A stretch of DNA of 64,000 nt from Gordionus sp. m RMFG-2023 (GCF_954871325.1 NC_088775.1:90278805-90342804), one strand, 5' to 3'; numbered from the stretch's first letter, positions 45,563 to 56,690 are shown. The notes: generated by a model not told the origin, from the letters alone. Numbers and translations are program-made.

Positions 45563-45625
45563 TTTTAGGTAATTTAAAATCAGAATACTTAATTGTTACT
45601 TAAGATGTGATTACTCTCCCTAAAA
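45563..45625 (+). tRNA. trnN: trnN(GUU), mitochondrial type
   Basis: Acceptor TTTTAGG / CCTAAAA, anticodon arm ACTTAATTGTTACTTAAGA with GTT. Confidence 0.8.
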
Positions 45626-45635
45626 GAATAATATT

Positions 45636-45694
45636 AGAATAATTATCCTATAAATTGCTAATTAATATCTATAGAAAATTTTCTATATTATTCT
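45636..45694 (+). tRNA. trnS1: trnS1(GCU), mitochondrial type
   Basis: Acceptor AGAATAAT / ATTATTCT, anticodon arm AATTGCTAATT with GCT at 45657-45659. No D stem, typical of trnS1. Confidence 0.75.
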
Positions 45695-45742
45695 ATTCAA
45701 TGATATACTTCGTACATAATTAGATTAATCACAGGACTAATC

Positions 45743-45979
45743 ATAATTAAAATTTTAATAAGCTTCCCTTTAGTTATTAAAATACTTCTATTTATAGAAA
45801 TATTATCAATTATAGGTATTTTAATAGTATTTAATAACTATATAGGAACTTCTTTATCTATTATTTTTCTTTTATTTATTTTAATTATAATAATTATCGA
45901 GGCTACCATATCTCTTACTATACTTATTAACTTATCAAAAAGTTCCACTTTTTTCATAGTGTCTTCATCCTTTCTATAG
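45743..45979 (+). CDS. nad4L: nad4L, open frame (mitochondrial origin)
   Basis: 78 codons in mitochondrial code with an ATA start: LFMEMLSIMGILMVFNNYMG and IMMIIEATMSLTMLINLSK, with the conserved Glu of ND4L helices. Its last 24 bases lie in the left arm of a perfect 52-bp palindrome. Confidence 0.82.
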   Translation: MIKILISFPLVIKILLFIEILSIIGILIVFNNYIGTSLSIIFLLFILIIIIIEATISLTILINLSKSSTFFIVSSSFL

Positions 45980-46007
45980 TATACTATAGAAAGGATGAAG
46001 ACACTAT
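45956..46007. repeat. Perfect 52-bp palindrome at the nad4L/nad4 junction
   Basis: Two 26-bp arms with no spacer, centred on TATAGTATACTATA; outer part ATAGTGTCTTCATCC / GGATGAAGACACTAT. Confidence 0.97.
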
Positions 46008-46009
46008 AA

Positions 46010-47229
46010 ATGATAGTATCCCTCCTCTTAATAACCCCATTTATCGGATTTCTGTCACACTTACCTATTTTAACAATAATAACAGGGATATTACTAGTAA
46101 TATCCATGTCATTAAACTTTGGCTCTTTGTCAAACATAAACTTATGGTCCAACACGATAATAAATTTAGATTCATTAAATATTTTATTTACTTTAATATT
46201 TATTAGTATTTCTATCGTAGTTATTATTTTCATTTTATCCTTAGAATCTGAGATATTTAAACTTCTAATTATAAAAATTATCCTAGGTATAACTATAGTT
46301 ATACTTCTAGTATCTCTAATTAATAAAAATTTTTATTTTTTATTTTTTTTGAGATATCCCTAATTCCGATCATGATGATAATTTGAGGTTGAGGTTCAGG
46401 GACAATAAAAGTAAAAGCAGCGGCGTTCTTGAATTAGGGATATCTGATAATTTGAGAGGTTGAGGTTCAGGGACAATATTCCTTATTATTCTGGCATTTT
46501 TAGTAAAATTACCTATTTACATTTTTCATCTCTGACTCCCTAAGGCTCATGAGCCGAATACTCCTAATTTTAATAGGGACCCCGCTAGTAGTATGGATCC
46601 TGATGTCGACGCTTCTATGAGGAATAATTATATCTAGAATCGGGATATCATTTAGCAATGACGGAAAAATCATAATTGCTTACTCTAGTGTATCTCATAT
46701 AACTTTTCTTGCCCTTAGAATACTTCTAATATCTTTCATTTCACTAGAGGGGTCCATCTCAATAAGTATATCCCACGGATTTATCAGACCATCCATATTC
46801 CTTATTTTCTATTTAATATATAATAAAATATCTACCCGTAATATAATTTTAGTTAAATCTCAAATAAATATAAAATCTTTATATATCACATTAATTCTAT
46901 TTATAATTTTAATATTCAACATTGGGTGCCCGCCGTCCTTTAATCTATTCCCAGAAATTATTATTATTTATAATTTAATAAATTTTTCTTATTTTTTTAT
47001 GTATCCTATTATTCTTAATACAATTATCTTAATTTTAATTTCTAGTTTTATTTTTACCCGAATTTCTATAGGGGTAAAATGGACAGATGTGTCTTCATCC
47101 TTTTTACAGAGATCTTTTACCCCCCTTTTTATTTTTTTATTCATATCCTTAATCATATGGCAGGGGGCTGACTATATTATTTGTGAGTTAAATTTAAACT
47201 GTGACTTTAATAAAGATATTTTTATATAA
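46010..47229 (+). pseudogene. nad4: nad4 (mitochondrial origin), rearranged
   Basis: NADH dehydrogenase subunit 4. Recognisable pieces are SLIPIMMMIWGWGSGT, FLVKLPMYIFHLWLPKAH, IMIAYSSVSHMTFLALS and PPSFNLFPE. After the GWGSGT motif about 45 residues of the usual protein are replaced by an inverted and a direct copy of the same 30-bp neighbourhood (about 46337-46480). A 65-bp block at about 46551-46615 is inverted in place, its minus strand giving ASTSGSMLLAGSLLKLGVFG. The end reads ..NCDFNKDIFI and a stop. Confidence 0.88.
46551..46615 (-). other. Inverted 65-bp block inside nad4
   Basis: The plus strand makes no sense as nad4. The minus strand reads GAAGCGTCGAC.. as EASTSGSMLLAGSLLKLGVF, the conserved stretch that should follow LPKAH. 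The left border lies in the 12-bp palindrome GGCTCATGAGCC. Confidence 0.88.
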
Positions 47230-47849
47230 ATATCAACTCACAATGAATAATAAAAAAATAAAAAGGGGGGTATTCAAGAATAAATTGTTGGTTTGTATAG
47301 TTATAATATTTATATTTATAACTATACAAATCAACATTATAACTAGACTGTCAACAAAATTATCGTATAATTTAATTATACTAAAAAATATAAGATTTGA
47401 ATTTGATTTTTTATTCGACCCTTTCTCTGTATCCTTTATCTTTATTCTTACATTAATCTCATTAAATGTATTAGTATATAGATTTTATTACATACTAGAA
47501 GATGTAAATAAACTTTTTTATTATATAATATTTAACCTATTTATTGTCTCTATAATTTTTATAGTAATCACCCCAAGAATAGTTATCCTCATCTTGGGGT
47601 GAGATGGTTTAGGTCTTACCTCTTTTCTTCTAATTATATTTTACCAAAATCATTCTTCAATAATAAAAGCTACCATAACCCTAAGAATTAATCGAATTGG
47701 AGATGTAATAATTATTTTATCTATATTTTTCTTAAGACCCAACAATATTGATATAATCTCTAATATATCTACTGCTCTAAATCCTATTCTTATTATAGCA
47801 TTTAACACAACTCTACTAGCAGCTTTTATTAAATCTGCACAACTGCCCT

Positions 47850-48019
47850 GAAGAGGCTGGCTGCTAGCAGCCATGGCTGCGCCGACCCCTATCTCCTCAT
47901 TAGTTCACTCCAGAACCCTAGTATGTGCAGGAGTAATCCTTACGTTACGGGTTCTGGAGTGAACTAATGAGGAGATAGGGGTCGGCGCAGCCATATGGCT
48001 GCTAGCAGCCAGCCTCTTC
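47850..48019. repeat. Large foldback in nad5: 69- and 71-bp arms, 30-bp spacer
   Basis: Left arm 47850-47918 and right arm 47949-48019 are reverse complements except for a 2-bp difference (GCCATGGC versus GCCATATGGC). The left arm is normal coding sequence; the right arm replaces coding sequence. Confidence 0.96.
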
Positions 48020-48431
48020 ATTAGTTCACTCTCAGCTTGAAAAGAAAAAGATATTAAAAAAATTATTGCTCTTAGAACTATAAATCAAATAAGACTTCTA
48101 TTAATTCTTGCTGTAAATAAACTTTTTTATCTATGCTTAACTCATTTAATGTCTCATGCCATTTTTAAAAGTAATTTATTTATAAGAGCAGGAAGAGTAT
48201 TTCATTCTAACATAAATTCTCAAGAAACTCGAATGAACCCTATTAATTCTAGTAAATTAACTTCACAATCTTCCTTTTTATCTTCCTGATCATTAATAGC
48301 TTTTCCTTGCTCTATAGGATTTTTCTCTAAGGAGCACTCGTTAATAGAATCCAGTAGAAGATTCTATCATAGTAGTCATTTTCTTATATGAGCAATAATT
48401 TTTTTATCTATATTTTTAACAGTTGGATATT

Positions 48432-48492
48432 CCTTTCGAATTTTAAAGTCTATAAATTTTGAGGAAAGTAGACCACTCTCAAAATTTATAGA
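48432..48492. repeat. Foldback in the 3' half of nad5
   Basis: AGTCTATAAATTTTGAG, a spacer of about 14 bp, then CTCAAAATTTATAGAC; 16-bp arms without mismatch. Confidence 0.9.
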
Positions 48493-49523
48493 CACTCATT
48501 ATAACTGGAACTTATCAATCCCTTTAATAATTTTGGGGGTAGGAAATTATATTTAATCTTATTAACATCTTCTCTTCTTCTTGAGAGATATTTATATGAA
48601 ATCCAATATCCAACTAATTTGTCATTTTTGCTCCTATGATTTCAGGATTTCTATCTGCAAAAATTTTTTGAAAATAAGAATGTAGAAAAAGAGAAATCAT
48701 CGTTATTACATAATTTTTATAAAATCGTTAAATCAATGTATATTTCTTTTCAGCTACAAGCCAAATTCTCATTGTTATTTTCATAGAAGGCAGGTAAAGT
48801 AAAACCAAAAAATATATTTGAAATCTTTTATTTAATTCATCTTTTATTTTTATTACTATTACTACTACTGAAGATATTGAAAATTTTACAACTATATATA
48901 TTATTATTTTAATACTATTTTCATATATACAATTTAAGGTTAATTTTTAAAAAATTCGTCCTTAAATTAACATTTACGAAAATTAGGAAAATATAAAAGG
49001 TCATTAAATAGATTTAAGAGAAAGAATTTTACAAAAAGGTCATTAATTACAAAGTAAAAAATATTCAAAATTTATATATTAACACTCATCGTAATTAAAT
49101 ATATTTATACGTGTCATTTTTCAAATAAAATCATTTTATATTTCAATTTTGTGTACAAATAACTTAAATATTCGTTCTATAGTATTAAAAAAATTTTTAT
49201 CAACTCCCCCCTCCAAAATTTTTATCTGCCCCCTTCCCCCTAATGATCGAAGCTAGAACCGGGCTTGCACCCTTTCCTATTCCAACTGTATCATAAGAAT
49301 ACTAGAAGTCTGCTTATCTAAAGATCAAGAAAGCCAATAAGAAGATGATTGATATATTTTTTAAAAAATATATAAGAATTTTTTTTAAGTGCCAAGTTTA
49401 TCAGAGTTGTTATATATATAATATGGTTGATCCTGGTATATTTAGCATATTAGACAAAGTAACCTACATTCTATTTAGGATCAATATCAAAATATATAGG
49501 AGCGCTAAGGCAGATAGAATGAA

Positions 49524-49782
49524 ATAGAGATCTGCGTTTCACGACCGGTTTTATATTTTTAAATTAGTTTTAGTTCGCGCCGGGTCGGATCTAATATTTT
49601 ATAAAAAGTTTCGGGCCGGGCCGGGTCGAGCTTAAAATTTTAAATATGATGTCATTTACATTTTGTCAAATAAATCGACATATTTTTAAAATTCTAGCAA
49701 GAAACAAGGCGGCTTATGCAGGGTGGATAAATGATTTTATTTCGGGCTGGGCTTGAAAAATTAGGTCCAACGCAGATCACTA
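49524..49782. mobile_element. Family-E miniature element
   Basis: TAGAGATCTGCGTTTCACG at the left, CGCAGATCACTA at the right, with CGGGCCGGGCCGGGTCG inside. Confidence 0.75.
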
Positions 49783-50289
49783 CCATGGAAGGATTAAAGA
49801 TACCCCGGGGTTTTTCATAATTCTTAAAATATTTCTATTTTTTTAAATAAAAAAAAAAATTATATTAATAAAGTTATAATAAAATATATTTTTCTTAAAT
49901 ATTAATTAAATTTTTTACTGTAGAAAATATATGTAAAGAATAAAAACTACGCTTAAATATTTTGGAAAAAATTTGCATCATCTATTTTCTATTAGAAATT
50001 CAATTTTTTAATGGACAATATAACCCCGGTCTACTTTACTGCTCCACTTTTTTTTTATTTCTAGCATAAATGAGATTAAAAAAAATAATATTATAGGTTA
50101 TATCTAAGGGCGATTTGCTTGCTTCAAAAGTTACAAATTTTCCATGTGAAATCAAATACAATATAATATATATTTCTTTGTTATTCCATAACTTTCGTTG
50201 ATCCAGCTACGCAGTTATGAGAGGACATTAATCATACAGGAGTTCCATAGACGTATTCAGGATTTTGCTTAGGGGCGGGGGGGGGGATG

Positions 50290-50812
50290 GTGGAGTGAAA
50301 GCATAAAAATGGCTGACACGATTTGAGTACCCAATTAAGATCAAAACCAAAACGATATCGTCTAAGTTCTGGTAATTTTTCTCGTGGATGACAGAAAGGT
50401 TAGGGCTTCTACCTTGTCAAATCTTAAGGCTCACGCCATATTACTTTGGCTAGAATTAGAGATCCGCAAAAGTAAGCCCGACCCGTACCCGGCCCGAACC
50501 CGGCCCGAAAAAACGGGCTCGGGCTGGGTCGGGCCTTAGAAATTTTTTTAAAATATATATCTTAAATTTATCAATTTTGTGTTGAATTTTTTTTATGCAA
50601 AATAAAAATATTTAATTTTATTTATAGAAACTAGACGCCATACAACATATATCGTTTTTTTTTTTTGAATTATTTATATAAATTGATTTCTTATATTTAT
50701 AATAAATTCGGGCCGGGCCTGTAAATTTTTTTCAAAAATTATTTCGTTAGCTAAAATCTTAATCTAGCCCTTCTTAAAAATGGACCCAAACCGCGCTTTT
50801 TAACAACAATAC
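50290..50812. mobile_element. Family-A relative interrupted by a family-E element
   Basis: Outer parts 50290-50460 and about 50745-50812 match the divergent family-A copy at 56870-57085 (CAATTAAGATCAAAACC, GGGCTTCTACC.., then CTTAATCTAGCCCTTCTTAAA and TTTTTAACAACAATACTAG). Between them lies a family-E element starting TAGAGATCCGCAAAAGTAAG with GGCCCGAACCCGGCCCG. Confidence 0.65.
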
Positions 50813-51117
50813 TAGATTTGAGTCTTGAAACGCTTGCGTTTGAAAAGGTTCAGTAGACACTTATTAAAGGTTATTAACTTTTTACTAATTTTTCTTTAAC
50901 GCTTCCCTATAGTGTTTATATTGTTAAAACATTTTAATGGTGAGAGAGAGAGAGAAGGGTTTGTAAGCAGGATAATAGGGTAGTTGGGTATTTTTTTTTT
51001 CCCATTAGCTTTAAAAATTATATTTAAGCCAAATTTGCGGTTGGAGGGAGGGAATCTATAATACAGGTTCCACCAGTTTGTCAATAACACTATCATATCT
51101 CAATACTTGATCCAGAA

Positions 51118-51400
<283 letters not shown>

Positions 51401-51450
51401 ATCGTGCACGTCTTAAGATTTTGCTCATATGTTGGCACAAAGGTTTGAAG

Positions 51451-51645
51451 TAGTGTTGTTAAACTACCTAACTTTAGTCAACTATAAAACTGCGTAGCTA
51501 TGTTTTTATCCAAAAATATTCGAATCAAATCTTCAAAGTTGAGACTCACTCAACTTAAAGGCTTAATTCAATTTTTTTTTTATGCTAAAGGCTCGAGTAA
51601 GCCACAATAGAGAGGGCCAAAGTTAAGGAATTTAATAACACTAGT
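51451..51645. mobile_element. Family-B miniature element
   Basis: TAGTGTTGTTAAACTACC.. to ..GGAATTTAATAACACTA, flanked by GTTTGAAG and GTTTGAAC (7 of 8 identical). The most complete family-B copy. Confidence 0.85.
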
Positions 51646-52360
51646 TTGAACATCTATTAATGTGAAGAGTTGCTGATAATATATATGTCGTAATTTTTAA
51701 AAGGAATCAAAACTATCCGGATCTTCACGGGTTTTAAAGGGATCAGATCTATCCGGGATCATCACGGGTTTTTAAGGGATCAGAACTATCCTGGATCATC
51801 ACGTGTTTTAAAAGGGGTAACTAAAAAAATTAGGGTTTTAAGTTAAGGAATGATAATAATATAGAGGCTTAGACCAATATTTTTCTGGCAAAAATACTGA
51901 GTTAGCCATTTTTAAAAATCGACTCAAATCGTAAACAATAATTAACCATATGTTTGGTTGGGAATTTTTCGTACATCACAATCATTTTTTGAAACTAGCT
52001 TTCAATTTGTTTAAATTCGAGTTTATTTTAAGGCTATGGTCCAAAATCTATTTTTTTAAAAAAAATATTTTGCAAGAATTCAAAATTTTTCCACAAATTT
52101 TTAATGAAAAATAATAAATATGTTAATTTTGGACACGTTTTTTATTTATATAATTTAAAATAGCTTAATTTATTTATTTTCCATTAAAGTTTCCTAAGTT
52201 TGTGAATTTAATTTTTTTTTTGATATTTTGGACACAGATTCAAAAAATATAATAATTAAGAACGTATTCTGGTTAGGATCTACCTATTTTGGTTTGGTAT
52301 TACTATTTTTCGTATTTTTTTTTGTCTCTTACATTTTAGGATGTTAAAGTGTGACGAAAC

Positions 52361-52700
52361 CAATGACATATTTGATACCTAGACTGACGATTCATGCATT
52401 AAAATGCATTTATAAGCGTCGTTAAAAGCCAATCAACTGGACACGCCATTTTGGCAACACATATAAGTAATTATTCTCATGTTAAAAACTACTATTAAAT
52501 TGATAACTTGCTTCCTCATTATCTCTCGATGATCCGGTAATTCTTTAATAAAGTTTGCATCGGATATAGGAATAAATTAGGCTCCTCGTTTAAAATTTTT
52601 AATAATGATTAGTATAACCAAGATGGCGTCTCCAGCTGATTCGCATTGATGTACACTTTTAATGAATGAATCGTCAGTCTAGGTATTATATATGTCATTG
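52361..52700. mobile_element. Family-C miniature element
   Basis: CAATGACATATTTGATACC.. to ..TTATATATGTCATTG, with 8-bp flanks GACGAAAC and GTCAAAAC. It contains AAAGTTTGCATCGGATATAG and TGGCGTCTCCAGCTGATTCG. Confidence 0.88.
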
Positions 52701-52752
52701 GTCAAAACTAAATAACCGGCTAAACGTTAATTTAAAATTTAAATTATATGCG

Positions 52753-52945
52753 TAGTGTTGTTAAACGGCTAAATTTAAGCCGATTTTTAAAAACAGCTGA
52801 CTCAACATTTTAGCCAGAAAAATATTGTCTAAACCCTCCAGATTTGGGCAAACCTTTGTGCCTACCTATGAGAAAAATCTTTAAAAGGCTTGCATAATAT
52901 TTTTCCTAAAAAAAAATTATCGAGTGACGTTTAACAACACTAGAT
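52753..52945. mobile_element. Family-A miniature element
   Basis: TAGTGTTGTTAAACGGCTAA.. to ..ACGTTTAACAACACTAG. Only 53 bp from the family-C element before it. Confidence 0.78.
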
Positions 52946-53992
52946 ATGCGTATTAAAAATTTTTGTAAAATGATATTTTTTAAAGGGTCTAAAACAGTTT
53001 TTTTAAAAAAAATTTTTTTTTTGCAACTTCTAATTCAATCCATTTCATCCTTATTTTTATTTTATAAATTTCAAAAAAATAGGGTAAAGCTATACTATAT
53101 AAATTTAACCTAGGCACATGGCATTTAATGATATATTGATTTTATTTTATACTATAATATAATATAATGTTAAAATTTTGAAATGATAGGTATATATTTT
53201 ATTCAAAAAAAAATAAAATAGGATATTATATTATTTACTACCTGCATTAATTAAATTTATTAATTATTTATTGCATTTTCGTAATTTTTATATTGATTTA
53301 TATAAAAATTTATAAAAATAATATTAAAAAAAAATTAAATGGATAATAATAAAATTTGATATTGATTATTAATAAAATATTAAAAATTAATATTAAGGTA
53401 CACAGTTTGGGAAAATGACAAAACGCTACAATAAAAAAAATAATTAATCCTTTTCGCAGGTGATGGCATAAGAAAGAGGTAACAATTTTTATATATAACC
53501 ATTCATAATAATTCCGTAATTGATATAAGAAAATGAGAAAAATTTTTTTTATCACGGTAAATAAATAATATATAATGGAAAAAGTGGGGGATCATTTTTT
53601 GATATTAATTATCTCATCTCAATATTTATTACTTGTTTATTATTATAATATATAATTTTTTTTGTTATAAATAATAAGGTTAAAAAAAATAAATGTGAGA
53701 TTAATAATATATTTTATATATATATATCCCTTTTAAAAATTTTTTAAAAGGCTCAGGTTAATTAATTTTTATAATATTTTTTGATTTTTTTCTTTTTCTT
53801 ACCCCGTTAAAATATATATAAAAAATATTTGGTTTACTGGCATATTTTTTAAAGAAATATTATGCCTAAGTAAATATAAAATATATATATACCGTTTTTT
53901 TATATATGTAAAAGTTATCGAGAAATGAGGAAATTGTTCTTAAAATAAATGATTATTATTATTATGATAATATTATTGTATCGGAAAAAGAT

Positions 53993-55639
53993 ATGGAAAA
54001 TTACGAGTACATGAATCTGTACCATTATTTTGCCTCCTTATCCCAATTTTACGACAAAAGTAACGATAAAAATACTCCAATTTCGATGTACCCAACCATG
54101 GTATCTGACGGGGAAAAATTTGTTTCGAACAACCTCCTTCAAAACATGATGCACGACAGGATGGCACTGGAGACCAATTATTACATGAATTACATGGCCG
54201 CGGTTTACTGGAAGTATTTGGCGGATCAGAACCAATACGGTAATGGTCTACTACAACAGAGAAGCAAAGAACCCGCGGCGGATGCTGATAAGAAATTCGA
54301 AAATTACGCGCGGGATTGCTGGAATTCCATTTACGGCCAATCTCGATCGTCACCTCCAACTGCTGATGAGAGTGATCGTTGTCAAGGAGATCTGCTCAAG
54401 GAATCGCTCCTCGAGAAGAATTCCGACAACCAGAAAAGCGACTTATTCAAAGAAAACTATACCTTCAAGGCGAGCGATAAATTCGAGTTTAGCGATTGCA
54501 GCGACAAAGCGCTCGATAATAATGACGATAATAATAATAATAGTATTAAAGGGCCCTCGAAAAGCGTTCAGATAACGAACAATAGTTCGCCTTCTAAGAG
54601 GAAGAAAAAGAGGAGATATGTTAGCGAGCCATCTACTAATCGCACGCCGGATAAGGGCAATAAATTTCATTTCATAGACATCACTCCGGAATCTATCGAG
54701 GAATTGGGGAAGATCGAAAATCTCATAGGAGATTACACATGCAAATTGTGCCAGGAAACGTTCGAGAACGCTTTCTTGCTAGCGCAGCACAAATGCCAGG
54801 GAATACGGGACGATTTATACGTTTGCGATACTTGCGACAAGGTGTTTCAAAGTTCGGCTAATTTAGCTTCCCATAAAAGATGGCACACTTCCGCGAAAAC
54901 CCACAAAGCCTTCGGTAATGTTCGCGACCTGGCGACGACGGGAAATAAGTCGAATCCTAAGGTTAAAAATAAAGGCAAGATTAAAATGGAAGTAGATACG
55001 GAAGTAGTTACCTCGACGGCATCGGTATCGTTCTTGCAAAGAACGGCGGATGAATATTGTCATTACTTTGACGGAAGAACCGACGAGATATCACAGGAGT
55101 TGGATATTTCTAACCCTGGGTCGTGTGAGACAAATATAGGAACCCAAAGCAATGTTTTAAGGGACGAATCAGATGACATGACAAAATTTATGGCTAACTA
55201 TGACCATCGCAAGAGTGACGTTTCCCCCAAGGATATCGATGGTAAGGGGGAAAAGATTGTTTTCGGAGGTTCCAAGAATATTGGAAGAAGGAAAAGGACA
55301 CCCAAGAAAAATGTCATCTATAAAGCCCTCAAAGAGGTTTCCTCCAGTGATTCCGATTTAGTATCTAATAGCAATCACCCGTCACGCCTAGATATTACAA
55401 AGGAAATGATTAGAAACTTAAATGACCCAGATGATTACGAGTTCAACGAGCTAGCTAACGATTCCGTAAAATTTAAGAATATCAAAATGGATACCGAACT
55501 TGTTGACGGCGAGGTTAATAGAAGCAAACAAGGCCAAGGGGAGTTTAATGTTTCTAGAATAATTAGGTCACCTTCACAAAGCGAGGACGAGATAGTTAGC
55601 AGCCTATTAGATTTATATGAGAGTTTCAAACACACTTAA
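53993..55639 (+). CDS. Insulinoma-associated/Nerfin-type zinc-finger protein
   Basis: 548 codons in one exon. Two adjacent fingers identify it: residues 248-268 YTCKLCQETF..LAQHKC (C250, C253, H266, C268) and 276-298 YVCDTCDKVFQSSANLASHKRWH (C278, C281, H294, H298). The LAQHKC finger followed by ANLASH.RWH is the signature of INSM1/Nerfin/EGL-46 transcription repressors, which drive neural and endocrine differentiation in the nucleus. A basic KRKKKRR (202-208) and RRKRTPKK near 430 could be nuclear signals. The usual N-terminal SNAG motif and the C-terminal fingers are absent. The frame is open upstream to 53912, where an AG (TATGTAAAAG) could be an acceptor, so an upstream exon with SNAG is possible. 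The rest is Ser/Asp/Asn/Lys-rich, probably disordered. Confidence 0.85.
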   Translation: MENYEYMNLYHYFASLSQFYDKSNDKNTPISMYPTMVSDGEKFVSNNLLQNMMHDRMALETNYYMNYMAAVYWKYLADQNQYGNGLLQQRSKEPAADADKKFENYARDCWNSIYGQSRSSPPTADESDRCQGDLLKESLLEKNSDNQKSDLFKENYTFKASDKFEFSDCSDKALDNNDDNNNNSIKGPSKSVQITNNSSPSKRKKKRRYVSEPSTNRTPDKGNKFHFIDITPESIEELGKIENLIGDYTCKLCQETFENAFLLAQHKCQGIRDDLYVCDTCDKVFQSSANLASHKRWHTSAKTHKAFGNVRDLATTGNKSNPKVKNKGKIKMEVDTEVVTSTASVSFLQRTADEYCHYFDGRTDEISQELDISNPGSCETNIGTQSNVLRDESDDMTKFMANYDHRKSDVSPKDIDGKGEKIVFGGSKNIGRRKRTPKKNVIYKALKEVSSSDSDLVSNSNHPSRLDITKEMIRNLNDPDDYEFNELANDSVKFKNIKMDTELVDGEVNRSKQGQGEFNVSRIIRSPSQSEDEIVSSLLDLYESFKHT

Positions 55640-56515
55640 CTTAATTTTTCTTTTTTTTAAAAAATATAAGATACTTTTTCGATACATTTATATTTTATAT
55701 ATTCAGGGAAAATCCTAAAAAAGTTAGAAATATCGTATATTTTTTTTTAGTCTTAATTTTTTAATCAATAATAGTAATAATTTATATATATATATTTTTT
55801 TCTAGGCAATCAAAAAAAAACTTTATATATTAGGAAATAAAATAATAAATCTATTATAGGTTCACTTTCTTTAAACGCTCCTTTAAAACTGTTGCAAAGT
55901 CGTTTTTTTTTCTTTCTTAACATTAAAAGCGTTTTAAACGCAGCATTAAGGGACTGCACCATAAGCTTAAGGCCAATATTCCAATTTAACCCTAAATTAA
56001 TGATGATTCCATTTTACAGCATAAAAATCTATTTTTTTTTAAAAACAACTTATGCCCATTCATTAAAATACTCCGGTAGAAATGTTACGAAGTGTAGGAT
56101 TTATCATGCAAGCCTAACATGGTTAAAAACTCTAAAGAAAAAAAATATATTTTGTTTTAACCATAGGCGTGTTTTTTTTTGTAAATGAATTTTTATAATA
56201 AAATTTATATTTATTATATTGCAAAACCGCAAACTATTTTAATGATAACAATTAAATCGTATATAATATCAAATGTTACGTCCATGTATATTATTTTCTA
56301 ATTATTTTAAAACATTCCCCCCCAAAAAAACATTAGCATCATATATACTAAAATCAATGCAATAGTTTTATTATACATTTAAGAATATATATATATACAA
56401 ATATTATATAAAAAAAAAATTTTTAGATTTAAATGTGCAATAAATAATAAAATTGAAATTAAAAAAATAATAAATAATAAATAGATGAAACCTGATTGAT
56501 TTTTTTAATGACTTA
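55640..56515. other. 3' flank of the zinc-finger gene
   Basis: AT-rich. AATAAA-like motifs (for example near 55841 and 56195) could serve polyadenylation. No other gene seen; the open frame at 55892-56188 has no recognisable content. Confidence 0.45.
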
Positions 56516-56690
56516 TAGTGCCGGACAAATTGAACATTTCAACGCTTGCGTTTCAAAACGCAAATAATGCATTTTAAATGCCTTCGTTTAAATTGAGCAT
56601 GTTTGCGTTTTGTATTTTAAATTATTTTATATGCGTTTTGACGCTGTGCGTAGAAACGTTCGATTTGTGCGCACTATTATCGTCGCAAGA
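56516..56690. mobile_element. Family-I miniature element
   Basis: ATAGTGCCGGACAAATTGAAC at the left and GTTCGATTTGTGCGCACTAT at the right are inverted. The inner GCGTTTCAAAACGC is palindromic. A second copy, split by family G, is at 39724-40130. Confidence 0.75.

Larger units (their letters stand above)
47243..48795 (+). pseudogene. nad5: nad5 (mitochondrial origin), with foldback insertion
   Basis: NADH dehydrogenase subunit 5. Reads [56 protein letters not shown] and [18 protein letters not shown]. An inverted copy of the last stretch follows (47949-48019). The gene then resumes at SAWKEKDIKKIIALS and MAFPCSMGFFSKEH, with about 20-30 residues missing. A second foldback is at 48430-48490, and the tail is traceable to about 48790. 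It starts 13 bp after nad4 with no tRNA between. Confidence 0.88.
43676..48800 (+). other. Nuclear insert of mitochondrial DNA, rearranged
   Basis: About 5 kb with mitochondrial genes in one direction: atp6 (5' truncated), cox3, trnG, nad3, a tRNA cluster, nad4L, nad4, nad5. TGA reads as Trp and AGA as Ser throughout, and ATA suits Met. It lies between VPS54 and a zinc-finger gene, so a nuclear copy is the simplest view. A mis-joined mitochondrial contig is the alternative. Several genes carry deletions, foldback palindromes and one inverted block, while others (nad3, nad4L) stay open. Confidence 0.88.
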
